Assembly: GCA_035547055.1 (NCBI GenBank) | Contig: DASZVN010000073.1 | Location: forward strand, 1-21,672 | Direction of reading: 5' to 3' | Source of the DNA: DASZVN01 sp035547055 | GTDB lineage: Bacteria; Pseudomonadota; Alphaproteobacteria; Rhizobiales; Methylopilaceae | DNA: 21,672 nucleotides | In this document: positions 7,605-14,778 of the stretch, one piece after another | Layout of the letters: each line of letters begins with the position of its first letter | Numbering within the stretch: position 1 is the first letter of the stretch | The notes under the pieces: model-generated | The model's input: only the letters and a program-made list of their open reading frames with translations | The model's database searches: none | What the model was told of the DNA's origin: nothing | Program-made: the position numbers and the translations under genes

Positions 7605-8600
7605 TCAGGCGGCGTCGCGCACCGCGCGCATTACCAGGTTCTGCATCAATGGGATCTTGTAGCCGTTGTCGTTCAGCGGCTTCGCCCCGTGAGTCGAGAC
7701 CTGGCCGGCGATCCTGGCGATGTCGGCGCTGATCGGTCGGCCCCGCAGCGCCTCCTCGGCAGCGCGCACCCGGTAGGGTACTGCGGCGACGGCATTGACG
7801 ACGATGCGTGCATCGCTGATAGTGCCCGCACTGCCGAGCTTGAGCGCCGCCGCCACGTTGACGAGCGGGAAGTCGACGCCGCGGTCCATGATCTTCTCGA
7901 AATGGAACTTGGCGCCGGCGAAGGTCTTGGGCAGGCGGATCGCGGTCAGGATGTCGCCCGGACCAAGCGCGGTCATCCGCGTGATGTCGGCTTCCGGGCC
8001 GACGAAGAAATCGCTGGCCGCCAGCGTGCGCTCGGTCTCGCCGTTCCGGATCACCATGGTGGCGTCGAGCGCCACCGTCGCCGGCGCGGTATCGGACGGC
8101 GACACCGCGACGCAGCGCCGGGTCAGGAACAGCGCGTGCTCGCGGTTCTGGCCCTCGGGCGTGTCGGAGAAGCAGGTGTTGCCGCCGGCGCGATAGCACG
8201 GCAGGCCGTAGCGATAGTACCAGCAACGGGTATCCTGGCTGACATTGCCGCCGATCGTGCCCGAGGCGCGGATCTGGGGGTGGGCGGTCTTGCCCGCGGC
8301 GTCTGCCAAGAGGCGATAGCGGCCGCGGATCACAGGATGGCGCTCGATCTCCGCGAGGGTGGTCATGGCGCCGATCTCCAGGCCGTCGGCGGTCTCGCGC
8401 ACGCCCCGGAGCTCCGCGATGCCGGCGAGGTCGATCACCACCTTCGGCCGCTTGATGCGGTCCTTGAACCACGACAGGCTGTCGTTGCCGCCGGCGAGCA
8501 GCCAGGCATCGCGGCCGTGCCGGCCGGCCAGCGCTGCCGCGTCCGCCAGCGTCTTCGGCTGATAGAGCGCGAAGGCCGGCATTACGTCTCGCATCATCAT
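7605..8600 (-). CDS. Molybdenum hydroxylase FAD-binding (medium) subunit
   Basis: 331 residues of the xanthine dehydrogenase family medium subunit, which moves electrons through FAD. The FAD loops are visible: LLAGGNDSL (34-42) and TIGGNVSQDTR (115-125). Four cysteines follow at 126, 135, 143 and 163, in a segment with CWYYRYGLPC and the GGNTCFSDTP motif. The FAD subunit of 4-hydroxybenzoyl-CoA reductase carries an extra [4Fe-4S] cluster on a cysteine loop in a comparable place, so this subunit may hold one too (inference). The start at 8600 has AGGAG 7 bases upstream. It lies 11 bp after the large-subunit gene. Confidence 0.9.
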   Translation of the reverse strand: MMMRDVMPAFALYQPKTLADAAALAGRHGRDAWLLAGGNDSLSWFKDRIKRPKVVIDLAGIAELRGVRETADGLEIGAMTTLAEIERHPVIRGRYRLLADAAGKTAHPQIRASGTIGGNVSQDTRCWYYRYGLPCYRAGGNTCFSDTPEGQNREHALFLTRRCVAVSPSDTAPATVALDATMVIRNGETERTLAASDFFVGPEADITRMTALGPGDILTAIRLPKTFAGAKFHFEKIMDRGVDFPLVNVAAALKLGSAGTISDARIVVNAVAAVPYRVRAAEEALRGRPISADIARIAGQVSTHGAKPLNDNGYKIPLMQNLVMRAVRDAA

Positions 8601-8611
8601 GGACGCTCTCC

Positions 8612-11011
8612 TCAGACGACGTTGATCTCGAGCGGCTGCCGGGTCGGCGCCCGCTTCGCGAGAGCGTTGGCGATGTCGTCACGCGTGATCGGCACGCGAT
8701 TGAAGTAATGCCCGCCGAGCGCGTCCGAGATGGCGCAGACCAGCGCCGCGATGGCGCATCCCTCGATCGGCTCGGCCGAGCCCTTGATGCCGAGCGGATG
8801 GGACGGGTCGGGCCTCTCGACCGCGGCGACGGTGGTCCTGGCCGGGATGTCGAGATAGGTCGGCGGCTTGCCCTGCTCGAGGCTCGCGGTTGCCGGAATG
8901 CCGAGCGCGTGGTCGTAGACGACATGCTCGAAGCGGACGATGCCGAGGCCCTGCACCAGCGCGCCGACCGCCTGCTCGGCGAGGCCGCGCGGATGCAGCA
9001 CGACGCCGCAGTCGGCGACGCACACGTAGTCGAGGAGGTCGACCTGGCCGGTCTCGACGTCGAGCGCGATCTTCATGAAGCCGGCGGCCAGCGCCGGGAC
9101 TGCGCCCGGCAGCGTCGCGCCGTCCTTGGCGACGCCGATCAGCCCGGTGCCGGCAAGACCCGCCACCGAGGCCGCGGTGATCGGATTGATGCCCTTGGGC
9201 ACCTCCTGACCGCTGTACTTGCCGCCGAGGACGATCGCGCGCCTGGCCGCGTCGGCGAAGCTGATCGACTTCGACGGGTCGGCCTTCGCGACCACCCGCT
9301 CGTTCGCGAGGTCGTAGTCCGCGGGCGCGCCGCCGAGATCGTGGGCGGCGATCTCGAGGAGCTTCGCCTTGGCGTCCATCGCGGCGAAGTAATTGGTCCG
9401 CGACTCGGTGTGGGCGGTGTTGGACGAGAACTGGCCGAAGTTCCACGGCAGGTGCTTGTCCGAATTGCCCCAGACGACGACGCAGCGGTTCCAGTCGTAG
9501 CCCAAGACCTCGGCCGCCGCCCGCGCGGTCGACGCATAGGTATAGGTGCCGAGATTGCCGACGCCGGTGTGGATGTAGAGCTTGCCGTCCGGCAGGATGC
9601 GCACGAGGCCGTCGAAGCCGGTATAGCCCGAGGTGTGGTGACCCTGGCCGACGCCGACGCCGATGAGCTTGCCGTCCTGCCGCGTGCTGCTCAGCTTGAC
9701 CTGGTCGGCCCATTTGAAGAGAGCGGCCCCCTTATCGAGGGCCTCGCGCTGATAGGCGCTGGTGATCGGTCCCTGCTTGGCGCCGAACTTGGCGGCATTG
9801 TCGGGGGCGTTGATGCGGCGGATGGCGAGCCGGTCAAGCTTGAGCGCGCGGGCGGCGCGGTCGAGGAAGGGCTCGATCGCCATCGAAATCTGATTGGTGC
9901 CGGGGCCGCGCTGGGCGGTGCGTGCCACGGTGTTGGTCAGGACCGAGATGCCGCGGAAGCGCATCGCCGGCGGCTGGTAGAGGAGCGAGGCGGTGTCGGC
10001 CGCGTCGGTGTAGTCCCAGAACCCGACATTGGCGCCGTTGTCCTGGACGACATAGAGGTCGAGCGCGGTGATGCGACCGTCGGCGGCGAAGCCGATCTTC
10101 GCGCTGCCCTGGAATCCCGAGCGGGCGACGAAATTCGACTCCTCCTCGCGGGTGATGCGCATCATCACCGGCCGGCCGGCCTTCTTCGCCAGATAGGCCG
10201 GGATCGCCATCTGCGGATATTCCTCGCTCTTGCCGCCGAAGCCGCCGCCGCAGAATTCGGCGATGAACACCAGCTTGTCGGGCGTGATGCCGATCAGCTT
10301 GGCGAGCCCAGGCACGCTCAGCGTGTGGCTCTGGGTCGAGCCGTGGACGAAGCAGCGCCCGTTCTGCCAGTAGGCCATGCACGAGCGCGGCTCCATGGCG
10401 TGGTGGTTGATGCCCGGCGTGACGAAGCTGTCCTCGACGACGACCTTGGCCTTGGCGAAGCCCGCGGCGAGATCGCCGTAGGACCATTCGTTGGTGGGCT
10501 TGCCCTGGGGCAGGCGGCCCTCCTCCATGCCGGCGAAGTCCTGTGCCGTCCATTTCACCGTGGTCAGCGGAACCTGGACGTTGGCGGCGTTGCCTGTGCT
10601 GCGCGCGTTGGGGCCGCCGGGATAGAGGCTCTCGAGCGGATCGACCGTGAACGGCAGCATCTCGAGATCGACGTGGAGCGCCTCGATCGCCGCCGCGGCC
10701 GCCTCCTCGCTGACAGCCGCGACGGCGAGGATGGGGTCGCCGACATAATGCGGCTCGTTGGTCAGGATGGGGTCCTGCGGCTCGGGCAGCTTCGGCACCT
10801 CGTCGGCCGTGAGGATCGCGACCACGCCCGGCATTTTCAGCGCCGCCGCAGCGTCGATCCGGCGCACCCGCGCGTGAGGCATCGGGCTCGTCAGAAGCTT
10901 GCAGAACAGCATGCCCTCGGCGCGATAATCTTCGGCGTACTTGGCGCGGCCGGTGACCTTGGCGAGCACGTCCGGCGGAGTGAAGTCCTTGCCGATCAGT
11001 CGGTTGGCCAT
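8612..11011 (-). CDS. Molybdenum hydroxylase large (molybdopterin-binding) subunit
   Basis: 799 residues of the xanthine dehydrogenase/aldehyde oxidase/isoquinoline oxidoreductase large subunit, which binds the molybdenum cofactor and hydroxylates or oxidises the substrate. Visible features are the N-terminal GRAKYAEDYR, a glycine-rich FCGGGFGGKSEEYP segment, RGPGTNQISMAIEPF, and a C-terminal IKGSAEPIEGCA that fits the region of the catalytic Glu (usually G-x-G-E). The start has GGAGG 8 bases upstream and lies 3 bp after the small-subunit gene. The substrate cannot be read from sequence; aldehydes, N-heterocycles or aromatic CoA esters are all possible. No XdhC/PaoD-type maturation factor is seen nearby. 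Confidence 0.92.
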   Translation of the reverse strand: MANRLIGKDFTPPDVLAKVTGRAKYAEDYRAEGMLFCKLLTSPMPHARVRRIDAAAALKMPGVVAILTADEVPKLPEPQDPILTNEPHYVGDPILAVAAVSEEAAAAAIEALHVDLEMLPFTVDPLESLYPGGPNARSTGNAANVQVPLTTVKWTAQDFAGMEEGRLPQGKPTNEWSYGDLAAGFAKAKVVVEDSFVTPGINHHAMEPRSCMAYWQNGRCFVHGSTQSHTLSVPGLAKLIGITPDKLVFIAEFCGGGFGGKSEEYPQMAIPAYLAKKAGRPVMMRITREEESNFVARSGFQGSAKIGFAADGRITALDLYVVQDNGANVGFWDYTDAADTASLLYQPPAMRFRGISVLTNTVARTAQRGPGTNQISMAIEPFLDRAARALKLDRLAIRRINAPDNAAKFGAKQGPITSAYQREALDKGAALFKWADQVKLSSTRQDGKLIGVGVGQGHHTSGYTGFDGLVRILPDGKLYIHTGVGNLGTYTYASTARAAAEVLGYDWNRCVVVWGNSDKHLPWNFGQFSSNTAHTESRTNYFAAMDAKAKLLEIAAHDLGGAPADYDLANERVVAKADPSKSISFADAARRAIVLGGKYSGQEVPKGINPITAASVAGLAGTGLIGVAKDGATLPGAVPALAAGFMKIALDVETGQVDLLDYVCVADCGVVLHPRGLAEQAVGALVQGLGIVRFEHVVYDHALGIPATASLEQGKPPTYLDIPARTTVAAVERPDPSHPLGIKGSAEPIEGCAIAALVCAISDALGGHYFNRVPITRDDIANALAKRAPTRQPLEINVV

Positions 11012-11014
11012 GGC

Positions 11015-11701
11015 TCAAGCCTCCGCCGCGGCACGCATGATGCCGTTCAGGTAGTATTCGTAGGCGCCGCATCGGCAGAGATTGCCGGACATCGCGACCT
11101 TGGCCTCATCCAGGGTCGGATGCGGGTTCGCCTTCAGCAGCGCCACCGCCGCGACCACCTGGCCCGGCGTGCAGAAGCCGCATTGCGGCGCGAGCTCGTC
11201 GATGAAGGCCTGCTGCACCGGGTGCAGCTTGCCGCCCGGCGCGGCGATGCCCTCGATGGTGGTGACGGCGCGGCCGGCGACCCGGTGGGTCAAGGTGGTG
11301 CAGGAATAATGGGCGACGTCGCCCAGCATCACCGTGCAGGCGCCGCATTCGCCGCGGTCGCAGCCGAGCTTGGTCCCGGTGAGGCCGAGCTTGTAGCGCA
11401 GCGTCATCGCCAGCGTCTCGTGAGGCAGCACGTCGACGCGGCGGAGCTGACCGTTGACCTTGAGCGTGATCAGGCGCTCGACCGTCCCCAGGGGTGTCGC
11501 CTGCGCGACGGCCTCTCCGGCGCGGAACATGTAGCTCGTCGACGCGACGGTCGCGCCCGAGGCGATCACGCCTTTGATGAAGGCCCGGCGGGTGGCGTTG
11601 AGCGTTGCGAGGCCGCTGCCGGCCGGCACGGGCCCGGCCGTATCGTCATGACGGAGCGAGCAGCCAGCGCCCGTCACATTCGTTGCGGATCGCTCGTCCA
11701 T
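11015..11701 (-). CDS. Molybdenum hydroxylase [2Fe-2S] small subunit with Tat signal
   Basis: 228 residues. A twin-arginine signal (TRRAFIKG, Arg38-Arg39) and hydrophobic stretch are followed by the ferredoxin-like domain with Cys114, 119, 122 and 134 for the first cluster, and the helical domain with Cys174, 177, 209 and 211 for the second. The small subunit alone carries the signal, as in the PaoABC-type periplasmic aldehyde oxidase, whose folded complex is exported together. The ATG at 11701 (MDERSATN) is preferred; an upstream start at 11755 would overlap the FNR-type box. It is the first gene of the five-gene operon running to 6209. Confidence 0.92.
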   Translation of the reverse strand: MDERSATNVTGAGCSLRHDDTAGPVPAGSGLATLNATRRAFIKGVIASGATVASTSYMFRAGEAVAQATPLGTVERLITLKVNGQLRRVDVLPHETLAMTLRYKLGLTGTKLGCDRGECGACTVMLGDVAHYSCTTLTHRVAGRAVTTIEGIAAPGGKLHPVQQAFIDELAPQCGFCTPGQVVAAVALLKANPHPTLDEAKVAMSGNLCRCGAYEYYLNGIMRAAAEA

Positions 11702-11754
11702 CGCTGTCTCCCTGGCTCGCCGCAGCAAGCTGGAAGACCGGCGCCCGCGGCTCA

Positions 11755-11768
11755 TTGATCCAGATCAA
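11755..11768 (-). promoter_or_regulatory. FNR/FixK-type box for the molybdenum hydroxylase operon
   Basis: TTGATCCAGATCAA is a perfect match to TTGAT-N4-ATCAA. It lies between the prenyltransferase stop (11812) and the small-subunit ATG at 11701, centred about 60 bp upstream of that start. Only the minus-strand hydroxylase operon can use it. It is the best consensus match in the window. Confidence 0.82.
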
Positions 11769-11811
11769 AACGGCTTCAGATTTGCTCCGCCGCAACCTCG
11801 CTCCGAGGACT

Positions 11812-12759
11812 TCAGTGGATCGCGAGGCCAATCGCCAGCAGCACCGAATGGGCGAGCGCGAGCCGCGCTGCCCGGGGCGTCATCGGGAACAGATCCTCGA
11901 AGCGGTCCCTGGTCCAGATCGTGCGGACGACAGCGACGGCTTCGGGCAGCGTCAGCAGCGTCAGCAGCACCCAGGGGCTGAAGCCGAGGCCGAGCCAGAA
12001 CCACAGCGGCATCAGAAATGCGAGGGAGGTGAAGGCGGCGAATTCGACGCGCGTGCCACGCACCCCGAAGCGGATGGGCGGCGTGCGCCAGCCCTTCAAT
12101 ATGTCGAAGCGGCGGTCGCGCAGGTCGTCGATCAGGAGGACGTTGGTGACGAGCCCGCCGACAGGCAGTCCGGCGACCAGTGCCGAAAGAGGCAACGCAA
12201 CCGGCGCGAAAAGAAAGCCCGTGCCGGCGAGATGGCCGGCAGCGGCCTGGACGTAATAGGTGCCCGCTACCGCAACGACGCCGAACATGACGAAGAACGC
12301 AGCGTCGGCGACGCCGAGGCGGGTCATCGAATAGCGGCCGAGCGAATAGCCGAGGCTCGCGAGGATGCCGACCACGCCGAGCACGACGGCGGGAAAGCCG
12401 GCAACGTGGAGGAGATAGGGCCCGGGCACGAGCGCGAGCACCAGGCAGGTGATGATCGCCGCTCGCAGGCGGGCGAAGGTGAGCGAGCCCTGGTCGAGCG
12501 CGTCCAGCAACTCCGGGTGCTCGCGCAACTCGGAATGGTGGGCGATCAGGTCGTAATTGTCGGTGAACACGCCGGCGGTATGGATCAGCCAGCTTGCGAG
12601 GAAGCCAAGCGCCATCGGCAGTGGCCTGAAGACCCCGTCATGGACCGCGAGCCCGGCGCCGACCACGACCGGCGCCGCTGCCGTCGGCAAGGTGTGGCTC
12701 GGATAGAGCAGGAGGTCGACCCAGATCGTGCGGCGCGAGACGGCCGGACGCCGTGCCAT
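11812..12759 (-). CDS. UbiA-superfamily prenyltransferase, MenA-like
   Basis: A 315-residue integral membrane protein with about eight or nine helices, of the UbiA prenyltransferase superfamily. It resembles MenA (1,4-dihydroxy-2-naphthoate prenyltransferase), which makes the menaquinone ring-tail bond. The two Asp-rich prenyl-diphosphate/Mg2+ motifs appear as FTDNYDLIAHH (near residue 65) and NVLLIDDLRDRRFD (near 206), the second followed by a GWRTPPIRFG stretch. No other menaquinone gene is visible, so the aromatic acceptor is uncertain. It is divergent from the multiheme cytochromes and shares their FNR-type box. A GGAGG lies somewhat far (about 13 bases) before the ATG. Confidence 0.8.
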   Translation of the reverse strand: MARRPAVSRRTIWVDLLLYPSHTLPTAAAPVVVGAGLAVHDGVFRPLPMALGFLASWLIHTAGVFTDNYDLIAHHSELREHPELLDALDQGSLTFARLRAAIITCLVLALVPGPYLLHVAGFPAVVLGVVGILASLGYSLGRYSMTRLGVADAAFFVMFGVVAVAGTYYVQAAAGHLAGTGFLFAPVALPLSALVAGLPVGGLVTNVLLIDDLRDRRFDILKGWRTPPIRFGVRGTRVEFAAFTSLAFLMPLWFWLGLGFSPWVLLTLLTLPEAVAVVRTIWTRDRFEDLFPMTPRAARLALAHSVLLAIGLAIH

Positions 12760-12822
12760 GGGACGCTCCCTCCTCTCCGTCGATGCGGTCAGCTAGAGGA
12801 GGCGACGGTGCGGATCCCCGCA

Positions 12823-12836
12823 TTGACGAAAATCAA
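12823..12836. promoter_or_regulatory. Shared FNR/FixK-type box between divergent prenyltransferase and cytochrome genes
   Basis: TTGACGAAAATCAA (TTGAC / ATCAA) sits in the only intergenic space between two divergent units. Its centre is about 70 bp from the prenyltransferase ATG (12759, minus) and about 87 bp from the NapC-type ATG (12917, plus). One bound dimer could control both sides. Confidence 0.75.
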
Positions 12837-12916
12837 TTCGCGGCTGCGCCGGCTGCGCGAGAATGGCGCTGATCAGGGTTGCCGGCGGCTGTCACGGCGG
12901 CCGCGAGGGGATCGCA

Positions 12917-13507
12917 ATGCCGGGATCGCACTGGCCTCTGGTGCTCGGCGCCGCGATCGTCGGCCTCCTTCTCGGCGCAGCGGCGATGGTGGGCGCCGAC
13001 GCGGTCGACCGCTACACCTCGACCGACCGATTCTGCACGTCCTGTCACGCCATGGCGACGCTCGCGTCCGATCCGCATTTCCGCCAGTCCGCCCATATTG
13101 GCAATCCGCAGGGCGCAGGCGTGCGCTGCGTCGACTGCCATATCGTGGCGAACAACCTTGCCAGCGAGACCTGGGCGCATGCCACGAGCGGTCTTCGCGA
13201 CGTCGCTGCGACCTTCACCCACGACTATGACGATCCGCAGATCTGGGAGAAACGTCGCGTCGCGCTGGCCCATGAGGTCCGCGACGAGATGCGCCGCGAC
13301 GACAGCGCTGCCTGCCGCACGTGTCATACCGCCGGAAGCATCCATCCGGCGTCGGAGGCCGGACGCGCTGCCCATGCGCTCCTGGCCGAACGCCAGATCA
13401 CCTGCATCGACTGCCACTACAATCTGGTGCACGCGCCGGTGCCACCGCTCGAGAGCTTCCTGCGCAGTGCGGGATTTGGAAAAGCGAGAAACAAGCCAGG
13501 ACATTGA
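12917..13507 (+). CDS. NapC/NirT-type membrane-anchored tetraheme cytochrome c
   Basis: 196 residues. One N-terminal transmembrane anchor (about 6-28) precedes a periplasmic domain with four CxxCH haem sites at residues 40, 71, 133 and 163. The pattern FCTSCHAM ... CVDCH ... CRTCH ... CIDCHYNLVH is that of NapC/NirT/NrfH quinol dehydrogenases, which take electrons from menaquinol or ubiquinol and hand them to a periplasmic acceptor. The ATG at 12917 is chosen because GAGGGG lies 6 bases upstream and the anchor then starts at the N-terminus. An upstream in-frame ATG at 12863 is less likely. The pentaheme cytochrome follows after 43 bp and is the obvious partner. Confidence 0.92.
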   Translation: MPGSHWPLVLGAAIVGLLLGAAAMVGADAVDRYTSTDRFCTSCHAMATLASDPHFRQSAHIGNPQGAGVRCVDCHIVANNLASETWAHATSGLRDVAATFTHDYDDPQIWEKRRVALAHEVRDEMRRDDSAACRTCHTAGSIHPASEAGRAAHALLAERQITCIDCHYNLVHAPVPPLESFLRSAGFGKARNKPGH

Positions 13508-13550
13508 GACGCACGGCCCCGGCTCTGCCGTCACGCGCGAGGACAATGCG

Positions 13551-14741
13551 ATGAGCAGGCGATGGATCTTTCCGATGATTGTGCTGGCAGCATGCTGCGC
13601 CGGCACCCTCGCCCTGGCACTGGTCGCCGTTCCGGCGACGTCGTCCCGGGCCCAGGGGGTCGCGCCCGCGGCAGAGCTGCCGGCGCGAGCGCAGACCGTG
13701 ACGCCGCCGCCAGCGCCAGGCCTGCCGTTCTCCCAAATTCCCTATTACGCCGAATGGGCGAGCTCGCCCCACGCCGCCCACGCGGCACTGGCCTTCAACC
13801 ACTGGAACGACGAAGGCACGATCCCTGTCTCCTGCGCCAAATGCCATTCCACGCCGGGCTTCCAGGATTTTCTCGGCGCCGACGGCAGCGCGCCCGGTAC
13901 GGTCGACCACCCTGCCCCGATCGGCACCGTCATCACCTGCAATGCCTGCCACAACGACTCCGCGGCCCTCCTCTCCTCGGTCACGTTCCCTTCCGGCCTC
14001 GCGGTCGGCAACCTCGGCCCCAGCGCCCGCTGCATGGCCTGCCACCAGGGCGTTGAATCGACCAAAAGCGTCACTGCCGCCGTGGCCGGCATGCCCGACG
14101 ACACGGTGCAGCCGAAGCTCGCCTTCATCGACGGCCACTACACCGCGGCGGCCGCAGTCATGATGGGAACGCTGGCCCAGGGCGCCTACCAGTATCCGGG
14201 CGAACACTATGCCGGACGACTGGTCCATCCGGCGCCCTACACCGCCTGCACCTCCTGCCACGAGACCCACACCGTCATGGTAAAGGTAGAGGACTGCGCC
14301 GCCTGTCATGCCGGCGTGACCGACATGGCAGCCCTGCGCACGATCCGGATGACGGTGGCGGACTATGACGGCCGCGGCAATGCCAACGAGGGAATGGCCC
14401 AAGAGGTCGACAACCTCGAGGGAAAGCTGCTTGCGGCGATCCAGGCCTATGCCCGCACCGTCGCGCGGACGCCCATCGTCTATGACGGCGAGAGCTACCC
14501 CTATTTCTTCGTCGACAAGAACGGCAACGGCAAGGTCGACAAGGGCGAGGCGATTTTCCCCAACCGCTATAATGCTTGGACGCCGCGCCTGTTGAAGGCC
14601 GCCTACAACTACATGCTCCTGGTCAAGGAGCCCGGCGCCTATGCTCACAACCCGGTCTATACGGTTGAGATCCTGCACGATTCGATCGCGGACCTCGGCA
14701 AGAAGGTGCCCGTGGACCTCGCCAAAGCGGTGCGGCCATAA
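13551..14741 (+). CDS. Periplasmic pentaheme cytochrome c with EF-hand-like loop
   Basis: 396 residues. The N-terminal hydrophobic segment (about 5-30) looks like a Sec signal peptide ending near SSRAQ; a LAAC sequence at 12-15 leaves lipoprotein processing as an alternative. Five CxxCH haem sites lie at residues 95, 130, 161, 233 and 249. The C-terminal third has no haem but carries DKNGNGKVDKGE (322-333), which fits a 12-residue EF-hand calcium loop, and a second looser Asp-rich loop near 271. The gene follows the NapC-type gene by 43 bp, with GAGGA 7 bases before the ATG. Its role as electron acceptor of the tetraheme protein, or as a terminal reductase, is inferred; the substrate is unknown. 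Confidence 0.85.
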   Translation: MSRRWIFPMIVLAACCAGTLALALVAVPATSSRAQGVAPAAELPARAQTVTPPPAPGLPFSQIPYYAEWASSPHAAHAALAFNHWNDEGTIPVSCAKCHSTPGFQDFLGADGSAPGTVDHPAPIGTVITCNACHNDSAALLSSVTFPSGLAVGNLGPSARCMACHQGVESTKSVTAAVAGMPDDTVQPKLAFIDGHYTAAAAVMMGTLAQGAYQYPGEHYAGRLVHPAPYTACTSCHETHTVMVKVEDCAACHAGVTDMAALRTIRMTVADYDGRGNANEGMAQEVDNLEGKLLAAIQAYARTVARTPIVYDGESYPYFFVDKNGNGKVDKGEAIFPNRYNAWTPRLLKAAYNYMLLVKEPGAYAHNPVYTVEILHDSIADLGKKVPVDLAKAVRP

Positions 14742-14753
14742 ATCTCCGGCTCC

Positions 14754-14770
14754 GCGAAGCCAGCCTTCGT
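14754..14770. terminator. Short hairpin between convergent genes
   Basis: CGAAG and CTTCG pair as a 5-bp stem around CCAGC in the 37-bp gap between the pentaheme cytochrome stop and the phosphotransacetylase stop. An alternative overlapping stem is AGCCT-TCGT-AGGCT. There is no T-run, so this is a weak terminator candidate. Confidence 0.25.
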
Positions 14771-14778
14771 AGGCTCGA

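Noticed and set aside
8708..11758. 1016-codon plus-strand frame opposite the Mo hydroxylase genes
   Set aside because: It is an antisense shadow of three well-supported genes, with low-complexity Arg/Ala/Gly/Asp composition and no recognisable domain.
12863..12916. Upstream ATG extending the NapC-type protein by 18 residues
   Set aside because: The ATG at 12917 has a good ribosome site and puts the membrane anchor at the N-terminus as in the family.
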